Assembly: GCA_027625915.1 (NCBI GenBank)
Contig: JANTQA010000026.1
Location: forward strand, 3,100,001-3,164,000
DNA from: Anaeramoeba flamelloides
Lineage: Eukaryota; Metamonada; Anaeramoebidae
Direction of reading: 5' to 3'
DNA: 64,000 nucleotides
The translations under genes and the position numbers were made by a program. Of the stretch, positions 35,431 to 50,400 are shown piece by piece; position 1 is the stretch's first letter, and each line of letters opens with the position of its first letter. The notes below the pieces were generated by a model. That model saw nothing but the letters and a program-made list of their open reading frames with translations. It ran no database searches and had not been told where the DNA came from.

Positions 35431-38400
35431 ATGGGGAACATCGAACCTAATCGAGTTTTTGTCTTTGGGAATAATGAAGATAACCAATTAGGACACATTT
35501 CAAAGGAACGCTTTGAAAAATCACCAATTCTACTTCAAGAACCTAAAGATGTGATCGTTCGGCAAATTAGTGCAGGTGGTCATCATACAGCTATTTTAGC
35601 GGGTAAAGATTATTTTTTCTTTTTATTTTTCGAATACCCACAAACAAGCAGTTTGTGTTTCTTTAGTAAAGTATACTAACATACACCAATCTTTTCTTTT
35701 TGAAAATAACCAAACGATAATCAATTTATCTTTTTGTGAATAGAGATGCCAAATTCAACTTTTCAAGTTTACACATGTGGAAATGGTATTAATTTGTTTT
35801 TGTTCAGATTTAAAATTTCAGAAGACAACAAAAAACGATCGTTTTCTTGGATAAGAATAAAACTGAATGATTTACTGAAAAAATAAAATAAATAAACCAA
35901 AACAAACAAATAAAAAACCACCAAATATAGGCTATTCTGGCCAACTTGGACATGGGCTATTAGAATCTTCTCCAACACCAAAAAGAGTTGATTCATTAAT
36001 GAATAAAAAAATCCGTCAAATTGCGTGCGGTGCATATCATACGTAAGGATTAATAAATCTTACAAGAACTTAAATGAGTTGAATTTTCTTTTCTTCAAAA
36101 ACCAATTTTTCTTTTATTTTTCTTTTTCTTTTTCTTCATAATTGTAGTTTAGCACTGACTAGTGAAGGAGAAGTTTATTCGTGGGGAAGAGGTAAATACT
36201 TTATCAAAATTTTCTTAGTTTTTCTTTTTTTTAAAAATACACGATCATCCCTTTTCATCAGAAATTCGTTTTTGAGAAGAAAGAATTTTTGAATTATTAT
36301 CAGCAACACCTAAAAACCTTCTCGAAGGACATAATGTTTCTTCCGTTTATTTAAGAGAATTTTAATTTACAACTTTGTTTCAGATACACTTTCACCATTT
36401 AAATAACAATACCAGTAAAATCGGAATATATAATAATAATTTTATCTCCAAAGTTATAAAAGAAATCTTGGTTAAATTTCTAAAAATATCATTTCTAATT
36501 GATTTTGTAAAGATCTTTTAGCTTTTTCATCAAAGAAACAATGAAGAAAATATTTTTGGAAACTTGAAATAAAAATTTTAATTTCTTAATTGGAAAACAA
36601 CAATGTTTCAAAATAACTTGTCAACCATTGATCTTTTGCATTCTCCAATAGAACCAAAATTCTGTGAATTTATTTTTTTAAAGATTGATCACAAGAGTAA
36701 ATATGGAATGTTGTAAAAAACTCTATTTTTGACAACACTCATATTTACTCTTGTGATACATTCAAAAATTTTATCAGAAAGGAAAATATTTGTTAACTTT
36801 AACAAAAATTAATTTTAATTGAATGAATTATCATTTCTCTCCATTTTTAAAAAGAAAATTATAGTATTGAAACAAATACCTGGCCTGAAAATAATCCAGG
36901 ACACGCTTTTGAATTGTTAATATTAGGAAAATTGTTGTGTAATTTCAAATATTTAAAATCAAGTCCTTTTTTTATTTAAGAATCAAGCTTTTGAAAATTA
37001 TAACTTGCCCACTTATTAGAATGATGATTAATGAAATTACACTTGTTCAAAACACTATCCAATCAATCAAAAAACAAGAATAAAAAAATATTATTTTACA
37101 AACTCATAGCAAACCCCCATAAAACTCGATTGTTTTGCAAAAAAAGTAGATCTACTTATGTTACCAAAAAATTAAATGAATATTCCATAGACATCTTACT
37201 TTGATGAACTTTTGGTTGGTTTATTACTGCGTTCGTAAAAAATTTGGTTAGTTATAAAAATTATTTGATTTTAAATATAAGAAATTATACAACAATTTTC
37301 CTAATATTAACAATTAAAAATCGTGTTTGGATTATTTTCATGCCAGGTGATTTTTTCAATATTATATATACAAAAAATGAAATTGACTTTTAAAATTAAA
37401 AATGAAAGAGAATTTTCAATTCCATTTTCTGGATTATTTTCCTTGTCTATGATACATTAAATTTAAAATAATAATGTACAAAACCAGAAATGAAATATTT
37501 TGGATTAATTTAAGGCTTTAAGGCCTTTTAGAATGAAACTTTATGTTTTGTGACTTTTAATAAGTCAAATAATATCATCTTAACAGGCATTTTCATTGGC
37601 TTTTCTTTGAAAAAAATAAAAAAAAAAAGAAAAAATAAGGCTATAATTTTACTGAAAGATCAGTAATTACCGGAAAAAGGATTCTAAATACAGTATTTTT
37701 AAAAAGTTATTGTGAATTAATTATAAACAAAATTACATTTCATTTTTTGTTAAATCCCAAGAAATTTATTGAATTAATATCATAATATATATATATATAT
37801 TTATTTATATAATTGTATAGTAATCAATCGTTCAAAATAAAAATATTAATTGAATTTGATTTGAAAATAACAAAGAAACATAAGAAAATAAAAATAAGAT
37901 TGATACAAATTCTGACATTTTTCCATTACTGTCAAATCTAAAACCCGGAAATTTCTGAAACCCGGTAATTCCATTTTTCTGATCAATTGTAAATATTAGT
38001 AAAATGTCAAAAATATACTCCCATTTTACAGACAAATAACCCAATTACCCAGCGAACAATAACCTTTCCAATTGGGGTATTGGTTAAATATTCTGAATCT
38101 ATTAAATTTAACTCTTTGGTGAATTCAGAAATCAAAAAAAATCCAAAATTTGTAAAATTAATTGAGAACATGACTGAAAATGAAAATCCACTTTTGATTT
38201 TAAATTTTGAAATAAAAAACATTTTTATACTTTTAAAATATTTGAGAGAATTTGAATTTGAGAGAGGTGTTTGATTATTGTAAATTTTCATGAAATTATG
38301 AAAACCATTTTGTAAAAAAATAAATCCACTAACGTTCCCAATAGAAATTTAAAATTTTGAAAAAATTATTAAAAGAAAGATATAAAGTAAATAAAACTCT

Positions 38401-41400
38401 TATTTCATAAATGCAATAATAAAATAATTCTTATAAAGATGATTCCTAATAAATTTAGAATTTATCTAAAGGGAAAAATCGCAATAAATTTGATTTTCAA
38501 TTTTCAGTAATGTTCTCAATTAATTTTACAAATTTTGGATTTTTTTTGATTTCTGAATTCACCAAAGAGTTAAATTTAATAGATTCAGAATATTTAACCA
38601 ATACCCCAATTGGAAAGGTTATTGTTCACTGGGTAATTGGGTTATTTGTCTGTAAAATGGGAGTATATTTTTGACATTTTACTAATATTTACAATTGATC
38701 AGAAAAATGGAATTACCGGGTTTCAGAAATTTCCAGGTTTTAGATTTGACAGTTATTAGATACAAAAATAAAAAAAAAAACAAAATATAATTCAATTAAC
38801 AAACATATTTCTTAAAGGAATGATCATCTGTGAGATATCTCGGCTGATCAAGTTGAAAAAAAAAACAATCTTATTCTCACTCTTTTAAAAATAAAAAACC
38901 ATTATCATTTCATGGATAATAATGATTCTCTAAAATTTAACTCCATCTTTTCTCTGGATCAGTTTAACCTGCCCAAAATTCAAAAAAAAAAAAATTAAAA
39001 AAAACAAGATTGGGCAATTGGTAAATTTTATAAAAAAAATTATTTATAAGTTTCTGTAGTTAGATCTCTGTGTTAAATATTTTTAGATACTTTATTTGGG
39101 TTTGTAAAATATTTTTTCTATTTTGAGAAATTATCAAAACCTCTAATTAGACCAACAATTTTTTTTCAAAATAATAAAATTTTTTTTCCAATTATGATAA
39201 AACAAGTTGAAAGAAATATTTTTGAAATCAAAATAATGGAAACCAGATTAAGGTAAAATTTGATTCATCTTACTATTAAATAGTAAAAAACAATTATTGC
39301 TTGGAATTCACCTATTAAGAATTTTTATATTTTTAAACAATTTTTTGTAAAAATTTTGAAAATTAAGTTATTTTGTAGAATTTGAAGATCGATATTAAAA
39401 TAAAAGCCACAGTACAATCCAAAAGAATTCAGAAATCAACCTTAAAGTTAAATATATTTTTAGCTAACCTTATTTTAATTTTGTTAAGGAATGAATTTAA
39501 AATATGTTACTTTTCATTTTAGAAACTTTTGTTCAATAGTAAAGTTTCAATAGAATATTAACAACAAATTCTTTCATCAAATTCTTTATCTTTAGAGTTT
39601 TTATATAAAACAGAAAGAGAACAAATCAAAAGTAAAACTTTCCAAAAGTGATTTAGTTGAAAATCAGATGAGAAAACTCCAAGTTAGAATTTTCATTTTT
39701 TCGAACATAAAATAGCAAATGTAAAATATCTAAAATCCTTTTTTTGATATCTTTTCCAAAATTATCTGACTCTTTAAAGTTCAAAATCCTAAGAAAATTG
39801 CACAGAAAACTAAATTCACTTTTCAGAGAAAATTCAACAAATTTCATTCATAAATTAACTTGAATTCAGAACATTAAATTTGAAAAAGCATCAAGATCTA
39901 CAAAACATTAGTTTTTAAAAAGTTTTTTGAGAAGTCAGAAAAGCGAAAAAAGAAACAAATATTTTTTAAAAACAAAATTCTTTTGTCTTTCCTTTAATTA
40001 TTTCACTTAGCATTGACAAATCAGACCTTAAAATAAAACGATAAAACAAAATCTTTGAAAATCTTCATTCTAAAAGTTAAAAAGAAAACAGGATATTTTC
40101 ATGCATTTTTGAAAAGGTAAATCACAAAAGAAAAGAAATCACAGAATTCACAGAAATCACAGAAATCACATAAACCACATAAACCTTCCTCCCAAATTTT
40201 GATAACTTTTTGATTTTTATTTCTCACGATTCAATTCAGCCACTTTGGTGTTTAACTAATTCTAAATCAGTTATACAAGATTTACACAAAACGATAAATC
40301 TTTGAAATTATCGTAAACTAGACGATTTTACCTTTGAAATTGAAAATTCATTCTCTAGTAAGAGTTTTTAATGGTAAAAATATAGCTTTTTCAGACTTGA
40401 TAAAATACATTTTTTAACCAAAAATACTTGTTTATTACGAAAAAGAAAATTAATGCCAATTTTTTTAAAAAGATTAAGAATGTTTGATTTAAACAATACA
40501 TAAAATATTTAACATTTTGAAAAAAATGATGAAATGAAGAAAAAAATTTTATTTCAAAATTAAACCTTTCAATATATATATATATTTCGAAAGTATTAAA
40601 CAGAAAGAGTTCAAAAAGTTTAAAAATAAATTATTAAATAAAAAAAAATTGGTATTTTTGTTATTTTTAATATTACAGAAGTTATCAAGTATTAAAATTA
40701 GAATTTTCACTTTTGAAAAAAAAAAGAGACAAAATTTCATGATCTAAATTATTTTTTATGACGTATAAACTATATTGATAATTATCTGGTTATTATTTGT
40801 TATTCAAACTATATGCCTTTCGCTACAATTTCGGTACTTTTTATTTTTTCTAATTTCCAGTAATCTACATCAAAAATAATATTGTCTCTTATGTGAATAT
40901 TAAAAATTGAATGATAATTGTTGATCAATAAACTAATAAAGAAAAAAATTTTCCAAAGATAATAAACTTGAACATTTTTTGCTTATTGTGAAAACATAAT
41001 TAAAAATCTATTAATTTGGAATCGAATGAAGAGTTAATTATTGAAATTTGAATTTAAAAAGGTTAAAAAAGTTAAGGTACTCGGTTTTTTGATAATAAGA
41101 GATTTATCAAAAATAGATTTGTTTTGAAAAACTAAATGCCTTGAAATACTACAATTTTTCGAAACATAAGAAGGTATTTATTTTTTTTAGAATAATTTTT
41201 TTTGGAAAACAACCATTTTAATTTCAAATTCTAAAGTATAAAACGTTATTTAGTTTAAAGTAAGACTGGAAAATCGTCTTTAATTGCCTTTTTTTTGAAG
41301 TAAAAATTTCTATAAAAAATTAAATCTTAATAGAAATCGGGGCTTTGATACTCATTTTCATTAATGAGATTTACTTTTTGGGATTATTTATTACCAAGTG

Positions 41401-44400
41401 GGTCTTAAAAATTACAAATAAACATCGGAAATAAAACCATTTGCAACTTGAATGATTGGTAGTAATTAGATTTTATCTTTTTTTGGTTGAAGAAAATAAC
41501 AAAAAAGAGAAATTTATTTTCTCGACTCATAGAAAGCTTAGTTGAATTTCAATTTTGGTTTTAAAATTGATTTGTTTTGGTGGTGTGTGTTCCACTCGAT
41601 ACAAAAAAAAAAGGAGTTGTATTTTTTCAAGAAAAATATTTTAAATGAAATTTCCATTTTTCCAAAAAAATAAAATGGTTTTCTTTATTTATTCGTATTT
41701 CTCAAGAAAAAACCAGCAAACTCAAACCCTTATTGACTGATCTTGAAATGATTTTGATTTTAGTAACTTCAAAATAATAAAACGTTGAAAATATTTTTAT
41801 TTTTTTTCAATTTTTAACAAAAAATTATGGGGGTTTGTTGAACAAAAATAGTGAGCTGGGAGTTGGTTTTAACAATATTCTAATTAAATTTAGATATTTA
41901 TATCCACGAAAACAAATTCTTTAAAAAAACATTACCCCGTATATTTTAAGACATATTATTGAAACTAACAAATTTATTAAATTTTGAGAAAAAAATTAAA
42001 ATTTAATTTCAAAATTCCTCTTTAAAGTTAAACTAAAAATACAAAATAAATTGTAATATAATAATAAATTGAAAAATTACAATGCTCTAAACATTTTGAA
42101 AAAGGATTTCGAATTTTGTGTTTAATACTAATCACAAAATTATTTTTTTATTATTACTTATACATCAAAATTTTACTTATTTGATTATTTTATCTTGAAT
42201 TAATTATAATAATAACGAAAAAAAAAAAAAAAATAATAAAAAATAGGACAAGATGGACAATTAGGCCATGGAAACCTTGTTCAATCACTAACCCCAAGAA
42301 AAATCGAAGCATTAAGTAATACTGGTATAATAAAAATTGCTGCCGGCGAATCTCATTCTGCAGCCATCGCTTATTCTGGCGAAGTCTATACCTGGGGAGG
42401 TGGTCTTTCAAATTTTTTAGGTCATAAACAGCATAAAAAAAGACCCATACCCCATATGATTCCGAAATTTAACAATAAAGGAGCAATTGCTATTGAATGT
42501 GGAAGCCAACATACGTAATAATTTTTCAAACTTAAATTTTTTTTTATTTATATACAATCATCATTCGAAATGATACTCTATACATATAAAGTATTTCCAA
42601 AAAAATTGGTACATTTTTCTTTACATTTTATAAAAAATCCACTTTGTTCGTGGATCTATTCGTAAATTGACAATACTAAATTTAGTGAAATGTTAATACT
42701 GATTGTACCAACACCTATTGGATTTATTTCAAAATATATTCGGTAAAATATTTCCAAAAAATGGGGAAAAAAAATTGTACTTTTTTGGAGTAATTAATTC
42801 ATTGCCAATTCCAATACAAAACTGGAAATACAACAAGTGTCACAAATGATTTTTAAAACAATAACATATAGTTATAAGTTTCTCATTCTCTGAGAAATTT
42901 TATCAAGATTAACCCTCTTAAGAAAACGATTATTTCGATCAAAAAGAAAAAAATATACACCAATTGTCACTGTTTAAAAATATCATATAAAATCGATATC
43001 AGAAATTTTCAGATATTTTATTTGTGTACTGTCATGCAAACAAATAAATTGAATTATTATTATGAACCAATAAATGATTTTAATGATTTTTATATATTTA
43101 AATAGTCTTATTTGACTATTTATTTTTAAAGATATATTTTAAAATAAATTTACCCGACTGTTTTGGGAAATAGCTTATATATTAATGAAATTGTTGAATA
43201 TCTTTTCTGTTTTTTAATAATAATGATAATATGATTGCAAAACTATTTGGCAATATCTTCAAAAAAATTTATCATTATTTAAAATAATAGGTATATTTAA
43301 AAGAAATCTAATTTTCATGATCCATTATTTTTTATTTTTTAAAATCTAAATAGTGTTTTATTATGTTCAAATGGCCAAGTTTATAGTTGGGGACAAGGGT
43401 ATGTATTTATTAATTTCCATTTTTTCAATTTACTTTTTTTTTTTTTTTAATTCCTTTTTCAAATCTATAAAATAGAAACCCAAATTCTTGTATCTTCATA
43501 ATGATTTTAATAAATTCAAATCATTTAAATTTTTCATTTTTTTTAGTTTCAAGATTTTCTCAAAAATCATCAACATAAAAACCGAAAGAATGATTACTTG
43601 TTGTTTACTTTTTGACAAACTTAATTGGATACATTTCCAATATATTTCCGATATATACGAAATAATGTGTCAAAAGAATCATAAAGTAAATTATTTAAAT
43701 TAACTTAAAAAATTAAAATTTTAATCGTAGAATCTATGATTTTACGCTTAAATTCCTGAAAGGAAATTCAAGTAAAAGGACACTCAGAGTGTAATTTACA
43801 CTTCTTCATCAATAAAAAACAAAACAAAACAAAACAAATTATTTTTTAAAAAAGAATAAAATTCAAATAAAATTATAAACTTTATTTCACTCAAATGCCC
43901 AGCCAAAAATGAAAAATTCATTTTTTTTTTAAGAATCAACCAAAATAAGATCGTTTAGGAAATACAAAAAAGAATAAACTTCGGATTAGAGTCGATAATC
44001 ATAAAAGAAATACCCGAACAAATTAAACATTTCAAAAAAAAAAAAAAAATGTTAAAAAAATTTTTTTAGCACTTCCATTGTAACTTCTCGTGCAAAATTT
44101 CTCTATTTCTTTAGGAAAATTAAAATAATTGACAATAAGATTTTTTTAATAATAAATCTATTTATTTTTTAAGAAATTACAAAGCCTCACTTTTCTTAAT
44201 GTTTATTTGGTTTTTCAAACATTTTTTTTTTACAAATTCTATTTTAAAAAAAAAATAAAAAAGAAAAGAAAAAAAAAAAAAACAAAAAAAAAAGTAAAAC
44301 TCAAAATACAAAACAATGATCAAATCTTAAAATACAAAAAAAAAAATTTTACAAAATTTTGAAATTTTATTTTGAGACGAATAATGAATTAAACTCATAG

Positions 44401-47400
44401 AATTTGTTCAATTTCTTCAATAAAACTGGACATTTGACTGAAAAAGAGTTTATAATTTTTTTTACAAACTGTGGATAAAAGAAAAAAATGATTCATTGAA
44501 ATTTTTTATAACCTTTAAAAAATAATGATGAAAATCAAAATAAATATATTTTTGAAGATAACACTACCAAAAATAAAAAGTAAATATGGTTTAATAATTG
44601 ATTTAAAAAAAAAACAATTCTTAACAAGTTTTTTTTTTTATCAACTAATGTTTACGACAAATATAAAATGATTTTACCTTTAAAAACAAAAAAAACTTTT
44701 TTAATTCAAAATTAAATATATTTTTCTTATTAAAGTTCGGATGGCCAATTGGGACATGGGGATTCAAAATTTGTTAAATATCCACAAGTAATCGAGAAAT
44801 TTCGAGATGAAAATGTCTATCAAATATCATGTGGCCAACATCATACCGCGGTTGTTACAATTGATGGAAGATTATTTACATTTGGGCTAAATGGTAATAA
44901 TTATTATTTTCAATACAATTTTATTATTTTCATTCAATTCTCCTTATAAAAAAAATTATTATTTATAAATAATATATTTAATAGACTGCGGCCAATTGGG
45001 ACACGCTGAACCAAATTCAGTTAATAAACCACTCCAAGTAACATCATTAAGTACTTTTCATTGTGTTTCTGTTAGCTGTGGATTTTCTCACACCTTAGTA
45101 TTAACAAAGGACGGATATGTTTTTAGTTTTGGTTCTGATGGTAACGATTTTACAAATTTTTAAATTTTGTATTTTATTTTTTTTTATTTTAATTTAAATC
45201 ATTTATTTCTTGATCTTCTTTGCTAAATAACATTTTAAATTGGAAATCAGATGCATGTTTGAGCTTTAGAAAAAAAATATTTTCTTCTTTTTACAAATTT
45301 TATTCTTTTTTGAAAATAAATATAAACTATTTTCCAGTCAAAGGTGACCAGTTTTGGTGAGTGAATTTCATGTGTTTATAGAGTTCGAATAGATATTAGA
45401 AGAAAAATATTTTTTTTTTGAAATTTCCAAATTGAAATCATTTTCTACTTTTTCACATTTTGGCTTTTTTTTAATACCCAATTGTTTTGCAATTTTTTTT
45501 TTTATTGCAAGATTTAAAGTCACTTGGTAAAAACGAGTTATTCGAATAGGTTATAGAAACAGTAGAAATGATTTTAGAAAAATCATATTGATTTCTATTT
45601 GGAAATTTCTTGATCTTCAATTGAAGATCAAAATGAACATTTGTGTTTTTTTCTCAATAGGAACTTAAGAATTTTTGTTATTTTAGTTTTTGAGAAAATA
45701 TATAGATTGATTATTTACCTTCATACAGATATCAACAATTATTTAATGTGCATAATTCAGCTTCTTTCTTATTTATTATTTAAAGGTAATTTATACAAAA
45801 TAATTGATATTTAGAAAGTTTTTGTGTTCTTTGACATCCTAATAAAAAAACTTTTTTTAAAACATCTCTATAACATTTTTATAACAAAATTTTCATTTAT
45901 ATGATGATTTTTTCCATTCTGTTTTAAAAAATATTCTTATAACAGGCTTATAACATGTTACAAATTTTATAACACATTTTATAACAAACACTTATCTTAT
46001 AAAAGTTGTTATTATAAAATTTTATAACAATTTTAAACGTTTATAACACGTTTATAACATGTTATAAAAAACTTTTTTTATTAGGGCAGAAACAAATTTT
46101 ATTTTTTCACTCGAATAAAAAAATTAATTTGAGAACATGTGATAAGTCTTCCATAAATTATGTCACATAGGTGTTATAAATTTTGATAGAAACTCATTAA
46201 AATATTAATAATAACCTTTATAACATTTTATAAGAAAATGAACAAATTGACAACATTTTTTTTTTATTAGAAAAGGCATTATAAAATTTTATAACATGTT
46301 ATATTGGTGTTATATAAGATGTAACATGTTATTTAAGGTGTTACCAATTTTGGATATTGAAAAATAATAATTATACAATAAAAAAAAGATTACAGAATAT
46401 ATTATTGTTAAAAATGTTCCACCATTGAAAAAAGTAAGCTAAATTTCAAAAATAGGGTCATCATTAGTATTTTCTAAATTATTGGTATGTGTGTTGTGTT
46501 AACCAAATATTCTGAACCCAATATCTTTTAAAAGTCATTATTGAATATTTAATATCAAGAAACAATCTTCTTTTAATGAAAATTTCCCAAAGTTGAATTC
46601 ATTTTTTTTGCAATTTTTCTTTCAAAATGATTCCATATTGTTATTTTTATGTTGAATGAACAAGAACATTTTTGAAAACCGTTAATATTCAAGAGACGAG
46701 ATTAATTAGCATTGGAGAAAGGGATTGTAAAATTCAAAGAAAGTAAAACACCCAAGAAGTGTTTGCTTCGAAAACAAGTATCAACCAAATTTGCTTTAAT
46801 GAGTTACAATGGTTCCTTGAAAAGTGAAGAAATAGCAAGATCAAATAAGATCTTCTTTTCTCTTTCATTTGGAGACAATGTGATGAATGTGATCGTATTC
46901 ATTTTATCTTTGAGTTCTTTGTTGTACATTCAAAAAATTGGTTTTGTTTTCACTTTCTTTTCTTTTTCTTTTTCTTTTTCTTTCTTTTGTTGAGATTCTT
47001 TTTATCTTGAAAAAGGTATCAAGGAAAGTTTGGGTTGATACCAAATGGGTAAATAGTAAAAATCTGATAACTCTGATGGAAAGTTGTTTCAAAAGGTTCT
47101 TGGAAGCAATGGTGAATCTTAAATGGATAATTTTAAGATGAAAAATCATTTCAAAAATAGGGTCAGATTTATTTTTTTTCTTTATGGGTTTCTTTTCTCT
47201 ATTCTTTTATTAGAAATAATAATTAAAACAGAAAAGGGTGTTTTAGACAGTTATTTTTTAGTTTTAAGTTCTGATTTTTCTGGGTTGAGTTTTGGTATTC
47301 ACTAAATGAGAAACTACAATTTTTTTTCAATCAAAAATTTGCTCCTATTTTTGAAATTAAGCTTATTAGAAAAACTGTTTTAAATTGCAAAATTGACATT

Positions 47401-50400
47401 AAAAACATTTTTTTTATTTTTTTTTTTTTTATTTTTTTTATTTTTGAAGAGAGAAAATTGCTTTTCTCCTGTGTGCCCTAATTTCTAAACTTTTTTTTAG
47501 AAATTTTGTTAAAGAATCACAAATTTTATTATCACTTACTAATGATAATATATATGATGAATTCTTTTTTATTAATAATATCTCCGATATTATTAATTTT
47601 TTTTTTTTTTTCAAAAAATTCAGATATCCAGATTTTTCGATTTATTTTATAGGCCGGACAGTCCCATAAAAAATGATCGAAGTCTTCAATGATATCAATA
47701 TTTAACTTTTCTTTACATAAATCACAATTTTTATTTTTATTTTTACTTGTTACATAAGAGTACCTATTTAAACAATTAGTAAAATTTCGAAATTTTAGAA
47801 TTGTTTTTGAAGCTTTCCAGTTTAAATATTTTTGTTTTTTTGAAATTGCAATTTTGTTGTTTTATAATTTTTAGATATTGTTGAACTTTCCAACTAGGTG
47901 AATTTTCCAATTCGGTTAATCGAAAAAACTTTTAATTCTAAATCTAATAATTTTAATCCCTTAGTGTGTCAATTAATATTTTCATTTTCCAATTTTCGAA
48001 AATTTAGTATTGTTTTTAATTTTTTTAAATTTAAGAAATCTAATTTTTCTATCGATTTATATTTTCTTCGGTATACTTTTAATCTAGCGAGATCAATTTT
48101 TGCTTCAGTTTTATAAATTAATCGAGGTGAATGGATATTAATTTGTAAGAAATTTGTGACTGATTTATTGATACATCTATCAATTCTTTCAAAATCATTT
48201 TGTTTCAAGTCAAATATTTCAAGACCATAATAAAGTTGACTTAAAATGAGAGCTTTGAAAGAAGTTATTTTGACTCCATTGTTGAGTTTATTTTGTTGAA
48301 ACAATCGATTAAGTGTTTCCAAGGACTTTTCTACTTTTTTGAAATTATATTCAAGATGCGTGTTTTTTTCTAACCAAATCCCAAGATAAAAAATATCTTT
48401 TAATTCTTTTTTATATTTGGTTTTTTTATTATGTGGGTTCATCCCGAATCTTTTTATTATTTCAAAAATCCTTTCTAAATTAATATTTAGAGAGATTAAT
48501 GGCCCTTTCATAATAAGAATAAGATCATCTGCATACATTTGAACATGAACAGCTAAAGTTTTTAACTTTTCTAGTAGGAAATGAGATATAAATGCGAAGA
48601 GAATTGGTGATAAGGGATCTCCTTGATAAACTCCAATTCCTTCTTTTTTGTAATATCTCAAGAGCCAATTTTTAATTGTTTCATTTTTGATAAATTTTTT
48701 AATAGATTGATATATTAACGAGTGTTGTATAGAGTCAAAACATTTTTGTATGTCTATAGTAAAAAAACATTTTTTTTAATGAATTGTAATTAAATACTTT
48801 CAATTTTATTTTTTTTTAGATTTTTATCAAATTAATTATATGAAAATTTTGAAATATTTCAAAATAATAAAAATTATAAAATGTTATAAAAATGCTATTA
48901 TTTTTTTTTTTTATTAAAAAATCAGAATATAAACAAGAGTTGCTCTAAATCTGTTATCTGATTGTTTTAAAACTCAAAAATTTTATTTATAAAAATTACA
49001 AGTATATAATTCTTGATAACTATCGATAAGAAAGATTAGAACGCTGAAAAGTTTAGGATGATATTGTAGTTTTTGTGAAAAGATTTTGGGAAACCAATTA
49101 GCTTATTTGAAAAAGTTTGAAAATATTCTGATCTTCTATTTTCGATTTAATTGGGAAAAATAAGAAGTATTTTACTAACAAATTCTACTTATAAATGATA
49201 TTTAAAGTTATTTTAGAAGAGCTTAACCAATTTTTTTGTGAAGTTTTTAATCTCATAAATCCCAAAAGATCGCTGCTCTCAAGGATTTATGACATTGTAA
49301 AATTAATTTTGGTCCAAGGAACCCAATTACTTGGTCAATAGAAGACAAAGAAAAAAGTACTTTATAAATCCCTTGAAGGTTGGAAATTGAATTAATTCCC
49401 TTTCTTTGTTTAAAAAAAATGCCAAAAATCAAACATTGTTTTTTTTCTAGTTTCGAAAGAAATCAATATCATTTTTAAAAAATAAAAAAATGTTTGATCT
49501 CTTTTTTTTTTCGAAAAAAGAGAGAAGAGAGCATTTATAAAAGGATTTTGAAAGGTGAGAAAAAAATATAATTACAAATTGATAAAAAATAAAAAAAAAC
49601 AGTTTTTTTTTACTATGTCAAGTCAAGAATTTTTAGAGGAATGATTCAAAATTAGTCACTGTCCAGAACACATGATAGATGCGAGGTTTTATGCTTGATC
49701 GCCTTCGGATGTTGGCTTAACAAGCATGGAATAAAAGGGGAGATAGAGACTTATAAAAAGTATGGACGATCTAATTTATCTCTGTGGGATTCTAAACCAA
49801 TTTTTGTCTCCAATGAAGAAAATGTAATCTTTAACTTCATATTTTCGATCACTTCATTGAGAGAAAAAGACCCTTTGAAAAGCAAGTTATTCATTTTACA
49901 ATTTAAAAATAACAAATTGGTTTTTACTTGTTTAAATTTAAATTTGTTTTTTTATTGTCTTTTTGTTGTGTAGAGTTAGATTCTAGAGTTCCAAAAATAA
50001 ATAGCATCTCAGATTGTTTCATTTGTTCAACAATCATCTTTCATAATCTTTCGTTTTGGTTCTCCTTCCAGACTCAAAATAATGATATTGTTCTGGTGCT
50101 AAGTGGATATTTATCGTAGTTCTTCGAACTCCACAATATCATCTTATATCACTTCGAACAATATCATTATTTCTCGTTCTTCCAGGCCAAACTCGAAACA
50201 TAACAAGGAGATTGTTTCAAAATCAAAACAATAAAGACATTTATATGATTGCTAATATTTTTTTTTAATTTATTAGTGATAAAGAATTTTTTTTTAAATG
50301 TAATAAAATAAAGAGAATCATAAAAATACAATTTTGAATTTAAACTAAACTATATTTCAAAAATTTACTTCAAGTTTCTTACATCAATTATTTTTAAATT

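Larger units (their letters stand above)
36192..42246 (+). other. 6.06 kb intron 4 of the RCC1-U-box gene
   Basis: Donor GGTAAATA, acceptor AAAAAATAG. Holds a short palindrome (36687-36757), a 472-bp MITE (36877-37348) and the 254-bp inverted repeat (37928-38753). 38754-42240 has homopolymers, an (AT)n at 40571-40584 and an ATCACAGAA-type tandem at 40135-40185. No other gene seen. Confidence 0.8.
43399..44735 (+). other. Intron 6 of the RCC1-U-box gene (1337 nt)
   Basis: GTATGT...TTAAAG between GGACAAGG and TTCGGATGG. Carries a D1 fragment (43450-43700) and a LINE 3'-end stub (43718-43830). The rest is A-rich. Confidence 0.85.
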
